Source of the DNA: Sparassis latifolia
Taxonomy: Eukaryota > Basidiomycota > Agaricomycetes > Polyporales > Sparassidaceae
Length of the DNA: 64,000 bases
Direction of reading: 5' to 3'
NCBI GenBank assembly: GCA_018466975.1
Contig: CM031559.1
Location: forward strand, 2,294,001 to 2,358,000
Within the stretch, counting starts at the first letter, position 1. Each line of letters begins with the position of its first letter. Below the pieces are notes generated by a model. The model was not told the origin of the DNA. It made no database searches and saw nothing but the letters and a program-made list of their open reading frames with translations. The translations under genes were made by a program, and so were the position numbers. Below are positions 40,322 to 52,300 of this stretch, one piece after another.

Positions 40322-43300
40322 GTAACAGCATCAGTACCGTCATTACCAACTCGTCACCCCAATGTAATTGTATGTGAATTCCTGGGAAAATCGATACACG
40401 TTCCTATTACCTTGGGTGTGCCGAGTGAAAGTGCTGATATCTCCGCTCTATTGGACTCAGGAGCTGGAGGAATGTTTATGGACAAAGTGTTCATCGAATA
40501 AATGAAGTACCACCAGGAGAGACTCCCAAAACCGATTAGGATTCTCAATGCTGATGGTACTCCAAACAAGTTAGGATATGCAACGCACTGTGTATGGAAA
40601 CGTACAAGGGCTGGAAGAAAACAAAAGGTATTCCAGTACTATGTTATCAACCTAGGAAAGGATGAGGTTATCCTAGGGTTACCATGGCTTCAGGCGATGA
40701 ACCCTCAGATTAACTGGGAAACTGGTGAACTGGATTACGATTGGAGAAAACCCACTGTCGAAACAGTCTGAGATAACGAACCAAAGGTCAAAAAGGCGAC
40801 GAACGCTCCCTATATCGGACCGATTGATAATAATGGACGATCCTGGGAAAATAAAAATCCAAAACATCCGGAAAATCGAGTTAAACCAGGAGACCCAGAA
40901 CTAGGAATTCACGATTACAGGATCGAATTGGAGGACAGCAAATTGCTTATCTCATATATCCAAGGCAAACTGATGCTGGCAATCTTTGACCCGCAAGGTG
41001 ATGCAGCAACTTCTGAATGCCCAACTCGAGGTGGTAACAAACCCACCTCAGGACCCTGTATAGGTCAGATAACGAGGGATACGCGATCGGGGCAATTTAG
41101 TATCGCACAAAACACTTGGCTATGTAACACCGGCACGGACACACTGCTCTATAAAGCTAGCGGAAAATCGCAAGAATTGGTACAAGAAGCAATCCAAAAG
41201 GCAGGAGGAGCGAAGAAGAAGCTTAAAGAGCTCATCCCCTCCTACCTGATGGGGTACAAAGACGTCTTCGAAAAGAAAGCAGCAGAACGGTTCCCGAGCT
41301 CACGGGCATGGGACCATGCTATCGATTTAAAACCAGAATTCGTACCAAAAGACTGCAAGATTTACCCCCTATTCCCTAAAGAGCAGATGGCACTCGATGA
41401 ATTCCTAGACGAGAATACACGAAAAGGCTATATTCGACCATCGATATCGCCAATGGCATCCCCTTTCTTCTTCATAGGAAAAAAGGATGAGAGCCTTAGG
41501 CCTTGCCAAGATTATCGATACTTGAATGAAGGAACGGTCAAGAATGCCTACCCACTTCCTCTGATCACAGAACTCCTTGACAAACTCAAAGGAGCACACT
41601 ATTTTACAAAAATGGACCTTCGATCCGGATATAACAATGTACAAATCAAAGATGGTGATCAGTGGAAAGCAGCATTCAAGACAAATCGAGGACTATACGA
41701 ACCAACGGTGATGTTTTTCAGACTTTGCAACTCCCCGGCGATGTTTCAGAAAATGATGAATGAAATCTTTAAGGACCTGATCGATGAAGGATGGATGATC
41801 ATCTACATGGACGACATCCTCATCTTCTCGAATAACATGGAGGAACATCGACAGCGTACACTTCAAGTCCTAGAACGACTCAAGCAAAATGATCTGTTCG
41901 TCAAACCGGAGAAATGCACGTTTGACTCCCAAAAAGTAGAATACCTTGGGATGATCATACATCCGGACCATATTGGAATGGACCCGATCAAGTTGAAAGG
42001 AATCCAGGACTGGTCAGAACCAACAACGGTGAAAGCCGTCCGCGCATTCATTGGTTTTGCGAACTTCTACAGGAAGTTCATCGATCATTATTCTGAGATA
42101 GTATGACCGCTCACTGATCTCACGATGACGACAAAGAAACCGATATGGGAATGAACCCCCAACTGCCAACAAGCGTTCAATATGCTCAAAGCAAAGTTTG
42201 TCTCAGCCCCCGTGCTCCTCATGCCAGATAAGACGAAACCCTTTATCATCGAGTCCGATGCCTCGCTCATGGCTACAAGAGCAGTATTAAGACAAACTGA
42301 CGTCAACGGAGACCTCCACCCATGCGACTATTTGTCAAAATCGTTTAACCCAGCCGAATGAAACTACGAAATCTATGACAGAGAACTATTAGGGATCGTT
42401 CGGGCCCTCGAAGAGTGGTGTCACTACCTTGATGGCTCTCCCCACCCGATAACAATATGCAGCGATCACAAGAACCTGACCTACTATCGGACAGCCCAGA
42501 AGCTGAACAGACGCCAAGCACGATGGAGTCTCTTCTTATCACAATTCGAACTCCAGTTGGTGCACGTCCCAGGAACGCAAATGATACAGTCAGACACCCT
42601 ATCTCGGTTGCTTGGAAAGGGTGACCGAGATCATGATAACGAAGATCGTATCCTTCTCCCAGAAGCATTGTTTGTGCACTCGATATCAATGCAATTATAC
42701 CAAGATATAGGCGCACATTCGATTAAAGATCAAATTGTTCACGATGCGCTTCAAGCCTTGCAGCGCAAAGGACCACCACCAATGAAATCTGCCCTCGATG
42801 ATTGGAAAATCACTGACGGGCTTGTCCAATATCGAGGACGCGTATATGTACCCCCAGTACAACCTCTCCGACGTGATATTATCAAGTTGTACCATGACAC
42901 ACCGGCCATAGGACACCCGAGTTCTTACAAAACCCTTGAACTCATCCGACATGATTTCTGGTGGCCAGGACTTTACTCTGCAGTATGCACCTATGTGGAA
43001 GGATGCGCAGGGTGCCAACAGATGAAGATTAATATGCACCCCACTAAATCTCTTCCAATGCCTATACCAGCAACCCCAAATGCATTACCATTTTCCTGTT
43101 CATCAGTCGACTTCATCACAGACCTACCAGTATGACATGGTTTTGACTCTCTCATGGTCATGGTAGACCATGACCTTACAAAAGGGGTAATTCTTTGCCC
43201 TTGCTTGAAGACGGTCATGGCGGATCAAATGGCAAAACCTTTCCACGAAAAAGTTTACTCCGATTCGGACTTCCAGACAAACTGATTTCCGAATGGAGAA

Positions 43301-44178
43301 ATGGAGCGCGTAACCAAGAACTAGAAGTGTACCTCTGACTCTACTAGGAATCAGGTCCTCGATGAGTACAGCCTACCACCCCAGTCAGATGGAGAAATGG
43401 AGCGCGTAACCAAGAACTAGAAGTGTACCTCTGACTCTACTGTGGTAATAACCCCGAGTTATGGGTAGACCGACTACCGGACCTCGAATTCTGCCATAAC
43501 ACATGCAAACACTCAGCGCGGAAGATGTCGCCATTCCGCATGATGATGGGATACAAACCACGCGGAATCCCATCGGTACTCTCTAGGACAAATGTACCCT
43601 CAGTGGAAACTCGGTTATCTGAACTCCAGAAGATTCAAGATGAGGCCCTAGCCATGCATGAGCTAGCAAGACAGCATATGGCAGAACAGATCAGAAAGGG
43701 CTCACCACACTTCGCAAAGGGTCAGAAGGTCTGGCTCGATACAAAGAACCTGAACATCGGGTACCCGACATGGAAGATGGCTCCGAAATGTGAAGGCCCC
43801 TTTATTATTAAAGAATGAATAGGCCCCGTGGACTACCGCCTGACCCTACCACAAGGGTGAAGAATCCACCCCGTATTCCATGCCAGCCTTCTATCACCTT
43901 ACAAAGAAATGGAGATCCACGGCCCGAATGATACGAGACCACCGCCTGATCTTATCGAAAAGCATGAGGAATACGAAGTCGAAGCAATCCTAAACCACCG
44001 ACAAAGATACGGTCGGACCCAATACCTGGTCAAGTGGAAAGGATACACTTCTGCCGAGAACTCATGGGAACCCAAAGCAAATCTGACAAATGCCGAGGGA
44101 CTACTAGGGGAATATAAAAGGCGACGACACCTGCATCGTATCTCAGCAATCACCCGCATAGGCCTTCACCACTTCTGA
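40322..44178 (+). pseudogene. chromovirus 2 pol
   Basis: Protease with intact LLDSGAGGMF active site near 40450. The frame is then broken by TAA at 40501 and TGA at 40769-40771, 42104-42106, 42152-42154, 42359-42361, 43133-43135, 43816-43818 and 43858-43860. RT ([34 protein letters not shown]), RNase H ([36 protein letters not shown]) and the integrase zinc region ([17 protein letters not shown]) are otherwise well preserved. The central integrase segment with the second catalytic Asp is replaced by a rearrangement at 43293-43441. The chromodomain ([34 protein letters not shown]) is intact and ends at 44178. Confidence 0.9.
43293..43441 (+). repeat. 53-bp direct repeat disrupting integrase
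   Basis: A 53-bp segment starting atggagaaatggagcgcg occurs at 43293-43345 and again at 43389-43441, separated by 43 bp. It encodes the GEMERVxxELEVYL region near the integrase catalytic Glu. The sequence expected before the first copy (the second catalytic Asp block) is missing, so a duplication and deletion happened together. Confidence 0.85.
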
Positions 44179-44187
44179 ACCTCCACT

Positions 44188-45575
44188 ATGCCATCATCTG
44201 GAGCGCAGTCTGTTGTCGATGACTACTTTTCTGAAACTTCTCCGACTCCCTCGCCACACCCTAGGAACTTTAGGGGAGTACCAGCGCACGACATACGAGA
44301 TAACCTTAGGGCCCATCTCCGATTCTCACAACGAATTGGAACTATCGGTGACCTAGAAGACTTCGTCGCTGGCATAGTTGACTCGATCAATCCCATACAT
44401 TCTAGAGCCACCACGCCATCCTTACCCGACATGCCCTGGATGAATCGTGAGCTCCACGAGTCAAGGGCAGTCCGTGTACTTGCAGAATACGAGGAGTTAT
44501 ATCTCCAAGCCCTAACCACGTTGGATGATTCTCACGCGCAGTATGCGCTTAGGATCATCCATTCACAACAAGCTGCCAAATCTGAAATTATTTCCATGCA
44601 GCATGCAATAGCAGGGACATGACGATACACGGAGAGGATGGAAGCATTAGCGTTAAGCATGGGGGATAGAATCCAGCGACAGGAGGAAACACTAGCCCTA
44701 ATGTTTGCCCAGACGAACTCGTACCAACGACTCGTCGAGCTTGATGCAGACGCCACGCAGCCGCTCCTCCTCACCTTTTAACAGACATGCCACCGGAGAC
44801 CCCACGAGAGGACACCCCGCACCTCCACCGTGACCATCACATCTCGCCTTTGACCCCATAACAGTTCCTACCCTGAACCCGTTCGATTTGTTTGAAGGTG
44901 CTTCAACGTCTTCCACTCCAGCAGCGACTCATAAAGGTGTTTCCATCGCACAACCTCTACGCCCAATCCCCCTCCAGATTACGTGTCGGAGTGGAACTTT
45001 AGCGACAATCCCAACCATCATGCTGAAGGATTATCCCGATGACCACGGAAAATGCGGTGCAGACCGAAACATCTGAACACTCGGACCAATCAACTCAGAC
45101 CCTCGTAGATCCAGGAGAAAGTGAGCCTGGAAGGAACACCTCCCCGTTTCCTCCCGCCTTCTCCACAGCACTCATCGGGCCACACCGAACCATCCCAGCA
45201 TACATCGCGTATCAACGACCACATCCCCAGTGCGTATTCTGCGGACAGTATATCCATCCGAAGTATACCTGCCCATTTTCCATTTGCGTAATCTGTCAAT
45301 CTGTCCCCGCATCCCACGACCCGAACGCATGCCCTGCGTTGCTATCCAACAGGATGCGTTGCTACTACTGTGGAAAACAAGCACCTGGCCACATGATAGA
45401 AGGTTGTTCCCACTCTCATGACTTCTACGCAAATTACGATGCGCGCGAGATAGTGTTCTCCTACCCTGACCCTCAAACGGACCTGCGATTCTCTGACTTC
45501 GATGGAACGGGTTCGTTGTATACTGAAGGGTTTCCGATGAACAGCGTAACACCGTCGGAAGCAGGAGATACATAG
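44188..45575 (+). pseudogene. accessory cysteine-rich protein 3' of pol in chromovirus 2
   Basis: Starts 10 nt after the chromodomain stop: MPSSGAQSVVDDYFSETSP, with a helical region DNLRAHLRFSQRIGTIGDLE and later SQQAAKSEIISMQHAIAGT, then TGA at 44620-44622. It continues RYTERMEALALSMGDRIQRQ to a stop at 44781. After about 260 nt a second open frame (45039-45575) ends in a cysteine-rich block: CVFCGQYIHPKYTC, CVICQSVPASHDPNAC and CYYCGKQAPGHMIEGC, three possible zinc-binding units. Helical N-terminus and zinc-binding C-terminus match the layout of the frame at 29830-30573 in chromovirus 1, supporting one ancestral gene, now broken here. Confidence 0.7.
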
Positions 45576-45615
45576 AAATGCCTTTGAGGGCAAAGGCAGC
45601 ATAGGAAGGGGCTTA

Positions 45616-46051
45616 TGTTACAACGGCACGCTGAGTACCTATCTTTTTCTTTCGACACGCTTGTACGACACGCGCTGACCGAGACTTGAGTCTCGATATC
45701 TCTCGACTCGATCTGGACTCTCTCTAGACCATGACACCATAGTCTAGAACCTGTACTGACTCATCCCTCACTGTGAGGGTACTCACTGACTCATCCCTCA
45801 CCGCGAGGGTACTCACTGACTCAGCCATTACTGGCATGTATTACTCAACATGTACTATTAGTATATAAGGCTGAGATCATCGACTGGAACCCCAGTCTTG
45901 ATCTGGTTACTTTACCTCTCAATAAACGGGATTATCACTAGTCTTGTGTGATCTTCTTGACTCTCGATTCTTGACTCGCATTTACTTAGTCATCAAACGA
46001 CTTAGTACTTGCTCGACGAACCTCGGACAAGTGGTATGCCCCAGCGTAACA
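45616..46051 (+). repeat. 3' LTR of chromovirus 2
   Basis: 436 bp, TGTTACAACGG...CAGCGTAACA. A purine run (ataggaagggg) precedes it at 45601-45611, a plausible polypurine tract although ctta separates it from the LTR. Confidence 0.93.
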
Positions 46052-46056
46052 GTGAG
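46052..46056. repeat. 5-bp target duplication gtgag, right copy
   Basis: Second copy of gtgag directly after the GTAACA end of chromovirus 2. Confidence 0.92.
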
Positions 46057-46381
46057 TCGGGTTTAGGATGATGTGGTGGATAAATAGCATGCCAGTGGTG
46101 AGTGGTGCGGCTCATGTTGTTGAAGTCTAAATAAGGTTCCTGCAGGAGAAGGAGGTCAAAATCGTTCGTAGTGACAGTGTTAAGGAATGCGGATTGCGCA
46201 TTTAGCGACTTGTTAAGATTCAGTTGACAGATACGCAGTCGAGAGAGTGGTACTTGTCCATCAGACATAATCTAGGGGAGAAGTGGAGCATCTGTTGATA
46301 GGAGCTTGCAGCACTTGTTGTCTCACGCAGCGAGGGAAGTCCAATATTTGCGTCTGGGATTGGGAGGACTAGCGTCGTTGT
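46057..46381 (-). pseudogene. LINE: end of ORF1, ORF1-ORF2 spacer, start of ORF2
   Basis: ORF2 begins at the ATG at 46268 with MSDGQVPLSRLRICQLNLNK, the usual start of an APE-type endonuclease, and includes LLLLQEPYLDFNN with the catalytic Glu. Upstream, the ORF1 frame from 61899 continues into cgc tag, so the ORF1 stop lies at 46371-46373, only a few bases from the KDZ insertion. About 100 nt separate the two ORFs. Confidence 0.9.
46375..46381. repeat. KDZ target duplication tcgttgt, left copy
   Basis: Directly before the terminus CACTTCAGGG; repeated at 61899-61905 directly after CCCTGAAGTG. Counting a shared G gives an 8-bp match (gtcgttgt, 46374-46381 and 61898-61905). Confidence 0.88.
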
Positions 46382-46963
46382 CACTTCAGGGTACCCTTCC
46401 GACCTAGCTCTTAGCTTCAACATAATCTATATTGTGTCATGGCTAAGAGCTTCTCAGGTGTCAGACTGACCATGGTATCTATGTAAGTCCCATGGCCTTA
46501 TAGGGGAAGTACCTGACCAAGGGAAGGCCATGAAGGGCTAATACCTAGGGACATCCAATAGTCATCCTGTTTAACCCTGTGTTGTCCTATTGCCATGGGA
46601 AATCCATGGAGGTCCTTGGTCATTGTCACTTGTCACATGGTGGTAGGGGTCAATATGTATTTCCCGCTCATTATTTCTCTGCCAAATTGGCAGCCACTGG
46701 GACTGTATACCTATCGTAGATGCTTTCTACATATACTGTAAACACTGTTATCTGAATTTTATTGTAATGAAAATAGCTGCTTGCTGTCAGCTGTTACTTC
46801 TCACTTTTTGTGCTTGCTCCATCACATCGTATGAGCAAGGAGGAAATTATAGTCTAGAACAGCACGCTGGCTGAAGTGTGAGCATCAGGTCTACTCAAAT
46901 CACTAGTCTCAGTTATAAGCAAGGCTTGCATTGACACATAGGATGTTCTTACTAGTGATAACA

Positions 46964-47124
46964 AGTAAGGAGGACATGAGAAACTGCTGAGCAGCACCTC
47001 AACAAGAAAGTGAACTAGGTAAGGAGGATGTGAGAAACTGCCGAGCAGTATCTGAACAAGAAAGTAACTAAGTAAGGAGGACGTGAGAAACTGCGAGCAG
47101 TATCTCAACAAGAAAGTGAACTAA
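46964..47124. repeat. 53-54 bp tandem repeat, three copies, in the left TIR
   Basis: Units starting at 46964, 47018 and 47071, each roughly agtaaggaggacgtgagaaa followed by ctg...gagcag and caacaagaaagt. The mirror copy is at about 61155-61316 in the right TIR. Confidence 0.85.
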
Positions 47125-47780
47125 GTCTGCACCTTTTGCAAACTATCAATATTAGTCTCTGACACAATGATATCATGTCCAAAGGGTGCACACTCCTCTC
47201 TTAATTGTGCCAAAGTTGTAGGTCATTCCAGTGCGGCAGCCTCAGCAGCTTCCACCAACTGCTGTGTCTTCTCTTCCTGTACATCCACCTGTATGTGGGT
47301 AGCAAGCACCAATATCTCAAGTGCAGACACCTTTGCTTCAAGATTTAGGATCGTCGACTGAGCATTTGTATGCTACATCTCCAATGAGTGAGACAGTTCG
47401 AGCACAGACTCGAGCTGCTTTGACAGTGTGTTGAGGCGTTCAGTGACATCCTCTGAGGAAGAAGCAGGAACATGGGGGACAGGTGGAGACAATGGCGAGT
47501 GCAGATGAGCATGAAGGTGAGACAGGTCTGAGTTGCCACCTTGAAGATGGATGGGATGCGAATCATGGTCCTCATCATTGTCACTCATGCCCATCCCAGT
47601 TGGCTCAGGCATTCTTGGGCGCCCTAACTCCTCCCTTCTCCACCTTCAGTCTTCTTCCTCTTGCTCAGTGGCTAGCTGTTCTTCATCCTCTTCATCAACT
47701 CATTCCAGTTTATGCGCGACAACTGTCGCAATGCTACGTGCATTATCATCATCTCCGAGTAAATCTCCGTCATAATTCAT
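47121..47780 (-). pseudogene. relic coiled-coil reading frame in the left TIR
   Basis: A 220-codon frame with four internal stops. It starts MNYDGDLLGDDDNARSIATV, has an acidic stretch (EEDEEQLATEQEEED), then MPEPTGMGMSDNDEDHDSHP and leucine-heptad segments LNTLSKQLESVLELSHSLEM and ILNLEAKVSALEILVLATH, which suggest a coiled coil. Three stops are TGA and one TAG (CGA or CAG ancestors are plausible). The same frame with the same stops is in the right arm at 60499-61158. I do not recognise the protein. Confidence 0.6.
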
Positions 47781-47880
47781 TTTGTCCTGATGCTGCCGCT
47801 GGTGAATAGGACTGCCGCTCTGGTGCTGTCTGTACACCTATCAAGCAGGTTCTGCGCACCAGCTGGGCTGTCCACAGTCA

Positions 47881-49222
47881 TACATGGATCTCCTGACAGG
47901 TTACTCCAAGGAGCTACATCTTTCCTGTATGGGCCTATGGATGTCCCAGAGGGCCATGGCACTATACATGGATCTCCCGACAGGTCACTCTGGGAGTTAC
48001 ATCTCTCCCGTATGGGCCTCACGGATTTCCCAAAGGGCCATCACAACATATGTGGATCTCCCAACAGGTGATTCTAGGGAGGTACATCTCTCCCGTATGG
48101 GCCTCACTGATTTCCCAAAGGGCCATGGCAACATATGTGGATCTCCCAACAGGTGATTCTAGGAGGTACATCTCTCCTGTATAGGCCTACAGATGTCCCA
48201 AAGGGCAATGCCAGTCTTCACGTATCTCCCAACAGGTCACTCTGGGGAGTTACATCTCTCCCGTATGGGCCTACAGATGTCCCAAAGGGCAATGCCAGTC
48301 TTCATGGATCTCCCGACAGGTCACTCTGGGGAGTTACATCTCTCCCGTATGGGCCTACGGATTTCCCAAAGGGCCATCACAACATATGTGGATCTCCCAA
48401 CAGGTGATTCTAGGGAGGTACATCTCTCCCGTATGGGCCTACGGATTTCCCAAAGGGCCATGGCAACATATGTGGATCTCCCAACAGGTCACTCTGGGGA
48501 GTTACATCTCTCCCGTATGGGCCTACGGATTTCCCAAAGGGCCATGCCAGTCTTCATGGATCTCCCGACAGGTCACTCTGGGGAGTTACATCTCTCCCGT
48601 ATGGGCCTACGGATGTCCCAGAGGGCCATGGCACTATACATGGATCTCCCGACAGGTCACTCTGGGGAGTTACATCTCTCCCGTATGGGCCTACGGATTT
48701 CCCAAAGGGCCATGGCAACATATGTGGATCTCCCAACAGGTGATTCTAGGGAGGTACATCTCTCCTGTATAGGCCTACAGATGTCCCAAAGGGCAATGTC
48801 AGTCTTCACGTATCTCCCAACAGGTCACTCTGGGGAGTTACATCTCTCCCGTATGGGCCTACAGATGTCCCAAAGGGCAATGCCAGTCTTCATGGATCTC
48901 CTAACAGGTCACTCTGGGAGTTACATCTCTCCCGTATGGGCCTACGGATTTCCCAAAGGGCCATGGCAACATATGTGGATCTCCCAACAGGTGATTCTAG
49001 GGAGGTACATCTCTCCTGTACAGGCCTACAGATGTCCCAAAGGGCAATGTCAGTCTTCACGTATCTCCCAACAGGTCACTCTGGGGAGTTACATCTCTCC
49101 CGTATGGGCCTACGGATGTCCCAAAGGGCAATGTCAGTCTTCACGTATCTCCCAACAGGTCACTCTGGGGAGTTACATCTCTCCCGTATGGGCCTACGGA
49201 TGTCCCAAAGGGCAATGCCAGG
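47881..49222 (+). repeat. 84-bp tandem array, left (16 copies)
   Basis: The anchor gtatgggcct (or a one-base variant) recurs at 47927, 48010, 48095, 48179, 48263, 48347 and so on to 49186, nearly always 84 bp apart (83-85). Each unit has short inverted motifs such as gggag...ctccc and ccc-aaa-ggg. Variant types differ at the end of the unit: catcacaacatatgtgg, aatgccagtcttcacgtat or cttcatggat. Confidence 0.95.
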
Positions 49223-49356
49223 GAGATAGAAAGATAGCCGGATCTCCCCACACATTTCACACACATCCCACAATACAGTGGTATATTTTAAGTCAAAATC
49301 AAACCGAAACACATTGAGATATATAAGTACATCTGGTAGCTCCTTTTATCGCTACT

Positions 49357-52300
49357 CTAGCATTCATGGTACCGGTCATTACCTTTATCATCACCGTCAA
49401 ATAAGTCGCCATAGTCATCATAACCACCCTCGTCATAGATGGGAGATACCACGCGTTGACGAGGGCGAGCAACTTCCACCCTGCGAGACGGCCCAGGCTC
49501 AGATTCGCGCAAAGAAGTGGCTACACGGTGGGCACGCGACGTGTCCGCCTGAGCACCGTGAAGTGCACCTGAGGTACCCGCAGATGGCCTGGAGCCAGAT
49601 GCACGCGTGGACTGGTCATCGCGACGACACTGGCCGTTCCCCGCTGCATCGAAGTCTTGCGAACGATGAGATGCATGCAGCTGTGACGTAGGAGCCCGAG
49701 GCCAATGCGGCGGAGGCGGAAGACCTTGTACGGATCGCAGGTGTTGTTGGGGCAGGCGCGAGGAATATTGATCTGCATATGAATAAGGCACATGATCATT
49801 GTGCGACGAGGCCGCCGATGGAATTCGAGGGCGAGCGGGTCCGACCAGAGAGTTGTGAGGGGGTACCTGGTGAGGATATTGGGCGCCGCCACCGAATCGT
49901 TCATCTTGTGGCAACGGGAACACTTGGCCAGGTGGTGCGAGATAATCGGAAGCCTCACCCATCCGAGCTCCGGCCATAATGTGCAGATTGTTGCTGTGAG
50001 CTGCGCCGCCATCGTGGTCTCTCGAATGACGAGATACGCGTTGAGCGTCACGGCCACGAGTCGATGGCTCGTTATAGCGAGGATGATGATTGCGTGAAGG
50101 AGGACGACTGGCCTGACCTGGACCCTCGTAGCCTTGAATACTTTGGGGCTTATGTCCGAGTGTCTTGCGTGTCGGCGAGATCTCCTCAATGTCCGACCCG
50201 TCGGACGAAGCTTCACGACGGCGTTTGCGCGGCGGTGCAATGTCAGTATTGATGGTCCTGGCAGGAACCACACTTCTAGCTCTAGGTGGCAATCCTCGCA
50301 CCGGCCGGACATTAGGGGTTGGCAGCTCCTCAGACTCAGATGACGAAGGTAGAGCCACAGGGCTGACATGGCGACACCTACCCTTCGGAGCAGCACGCGC
50401 GACAATCCTGGCCCAACCGGCAACGTCACGGAGGACTCTTAGCCTATTACCCTTGGTGTCCTTCACCAAGGTGACGAGACCCTTGCGCGGATCGTCATCC
50501 GGTAGGTCGATGTCAGCTTACGAAATTCATATTAGTCTCAAGGAGTATAGAGTAAACATGAAATAATTACCTTGATCCCATCGTATTATGCGCGGTATTG
50601 GGATATTTGTTCTCCCTTTCTGGCGCGCCTCAATGAAGCCATCGGTGAGGACCTTCAACTCGGCGGCATTCAAGCTCCTGAACTCGAAGTCGGGGCCCGG
50701 GGCGAGAATAGCGGGCGGCCAGTCCACGATGCAGAGCTTGTATGTCGACGCCGTCTTCATCCAGTCTTTCCAGCGAACGCGTTTCGTGGCGGCCTCCTCA
50801 AATTTCTCTGTATAACTATGATGAGTACAGTAAGATTGAAGGGGAAATGACAACGTACGCAAGTTCTGCTGCATCATGGCCGTGAACACTCGACGGAAAC
50901 GATCACGCGGTGCTTCATTTCCCTGAGCATTGACGTCGACCCGACCGAATGACGACGGCAGCGAGAAACCTCCCTCGTTGAGATTGACAGCCCTGACAGA
51001 ACGTTCAGTTAAGAATATATTGGAAAGACGATGGAATGAAAACTCACTTGATGGCGGTGGTAAGATCGTCCACCATCTTCCGTACATCCACTTGATTATC
51101 TTCGATCAACCGCTTCACTGCGGAAGACCCACCAAAAATCGCGGATGTCTGCCGTCCGCCAGCATCAGTTCCCATGTATAAGATGGCCCCCACGACTTCC
51201 ATGTCAGCCAGATTGCGATACGAAGCGGCCTACACACATGAATCAGCCATGTAGTCAAGTGGGGAAGGCACTGTGTGCACATACCAACGCGGTAAACTGG
51301 TCCTTCGCACTCAACATCCGAGCAGTGATGGACTGCATAGAGTGCTTCGCCAGGCTGGGATCCTTCTCGATCGAGTCACAGAAATCGAGAATCGGCTTCA
51401 TGACGAGCGCACGTTGCTCGTCATTTCGACCGTCGACACCTTCAAACATCTTCTTGTAAGTAGTATTAACCTCCTTCAGGTAGTCCGCAGTGGTGACTGT
51501 TGAGGCATGCAAGTCAGCCGCATGCGTAATGACGACAACAGTGAGGACACTCACCATTGTCCGCCTTCGGATGGTGGTAAGAATACCACTGCCTATACTT
51601 GTTAGCAGGATTCGCAGCGCGCGAGGGCTTGAACGACAATCCAGCGAGGATCAGGACGTCCCGGGTGGATTTGCCGTGCTTCCGTGCAAGGTTCTCAGCC
51701 TCACGCATTACATTACGACCTCTCCAAAGGTGACCGCGGCAGCCCTTGCTTGCTTCGAGAACGGACCCGTACTCTTCTGCCAATTGGCACCGCCAGCCAC
51801 GGCCTCTCGTTCAGCAATCTCTTCAGCCTCATCAAGCTGCACAACGCGCTGCTTCCCCTTGCCACGAACGGTCCGGCTGTGCGTGCGAAGATCATTCCGC
51901 TTTTCAAGGGTGCGTGCGTGCGGTCCATGGACTTCAAGTTCGGTGACAACGTCATCCACCATCTCCTCGTCGAGTAAGTCATCGTCTTGCTCAGTATTAA
52001 CATCTTCTTGACGACGTCGCAGACGGTTCTCGCGTCTCATCAGCTCGACCTTCTTCGTCTCACTGTAGTCGCTACCCGAGTACTCCGACATATCATAATC
52101 TACATTTAAATCAGTGATGAGCTCATGCACGCACACGGGATAATCTCACCTTCTTGACCTCGGCTTGTAGCAACATTCTGTCCATCAGCACCACTGTGCA
52201 CGGAGTCAATACCGCCTTCTGATGACAGTGCAAAGCCCCCGTCCGAGCCACCATCAGACATACTATCGTCTGGAATTTGTCCTTGAGGCTGCTGCTTCCT

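Larger units (their letters stand above)
38272..46051 (+). mobile_element. Ty3/gypsy chromovirus 2 (decayed coding region)
   Basis: A 7.8-kb LTR element on the plus strand with LTRs of 438 and 436 bp, flanked by gtgag. Same gene order as chromovirus 1 and clearly related (RT, RNase H and integrase align closely by eye). Gag and pol are interrupted by many stops, mostly TGA, by frameshifts and by a rearrangement inside integrase. The two LTRs still look about 96% identical over their length, differing mainly by C/T transitions near the ends. Confidence 0.95.
46382..49222 (+). repeat. left terminal inverted repeat of the KDZ element
   Basis: About 2.84 kb. Outer 1.5 kb is unique sequence with a 53-bp x3 repeat and a relic reading frame; inner 1.34 kb is the 84-bp array. 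Compared with the right arm only isolated differences are seen in the unique part (for example actgcgagcag here against actgcggagcag there), indicating a young or recently homogenised pair. Confidence 0.9.

Noticed and set aside
47881..49222. Regular repeats that might be taken for a CRISPR array
   Set aside because: Units are contiguous 84-bp tandem copies without unique spacers, in a eukaryotic transposon arm.
48193..49317. Long open frames (up to 397 codons) across the 84-bp arrays in both arms
   Set aside because: The unit length is divisible by three and lacks stops in more than one phase, so long frames arise automatically. Units of 83 or 85 bp change the phase and no Met or domain context supports a protein.
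49521..50429. 302-codon minus frame inside the companion gene's last exon
   Set aside because: It overlaps the exon in another phase; the exon frame joins upstream exons at consensus splice sites and this one does not.
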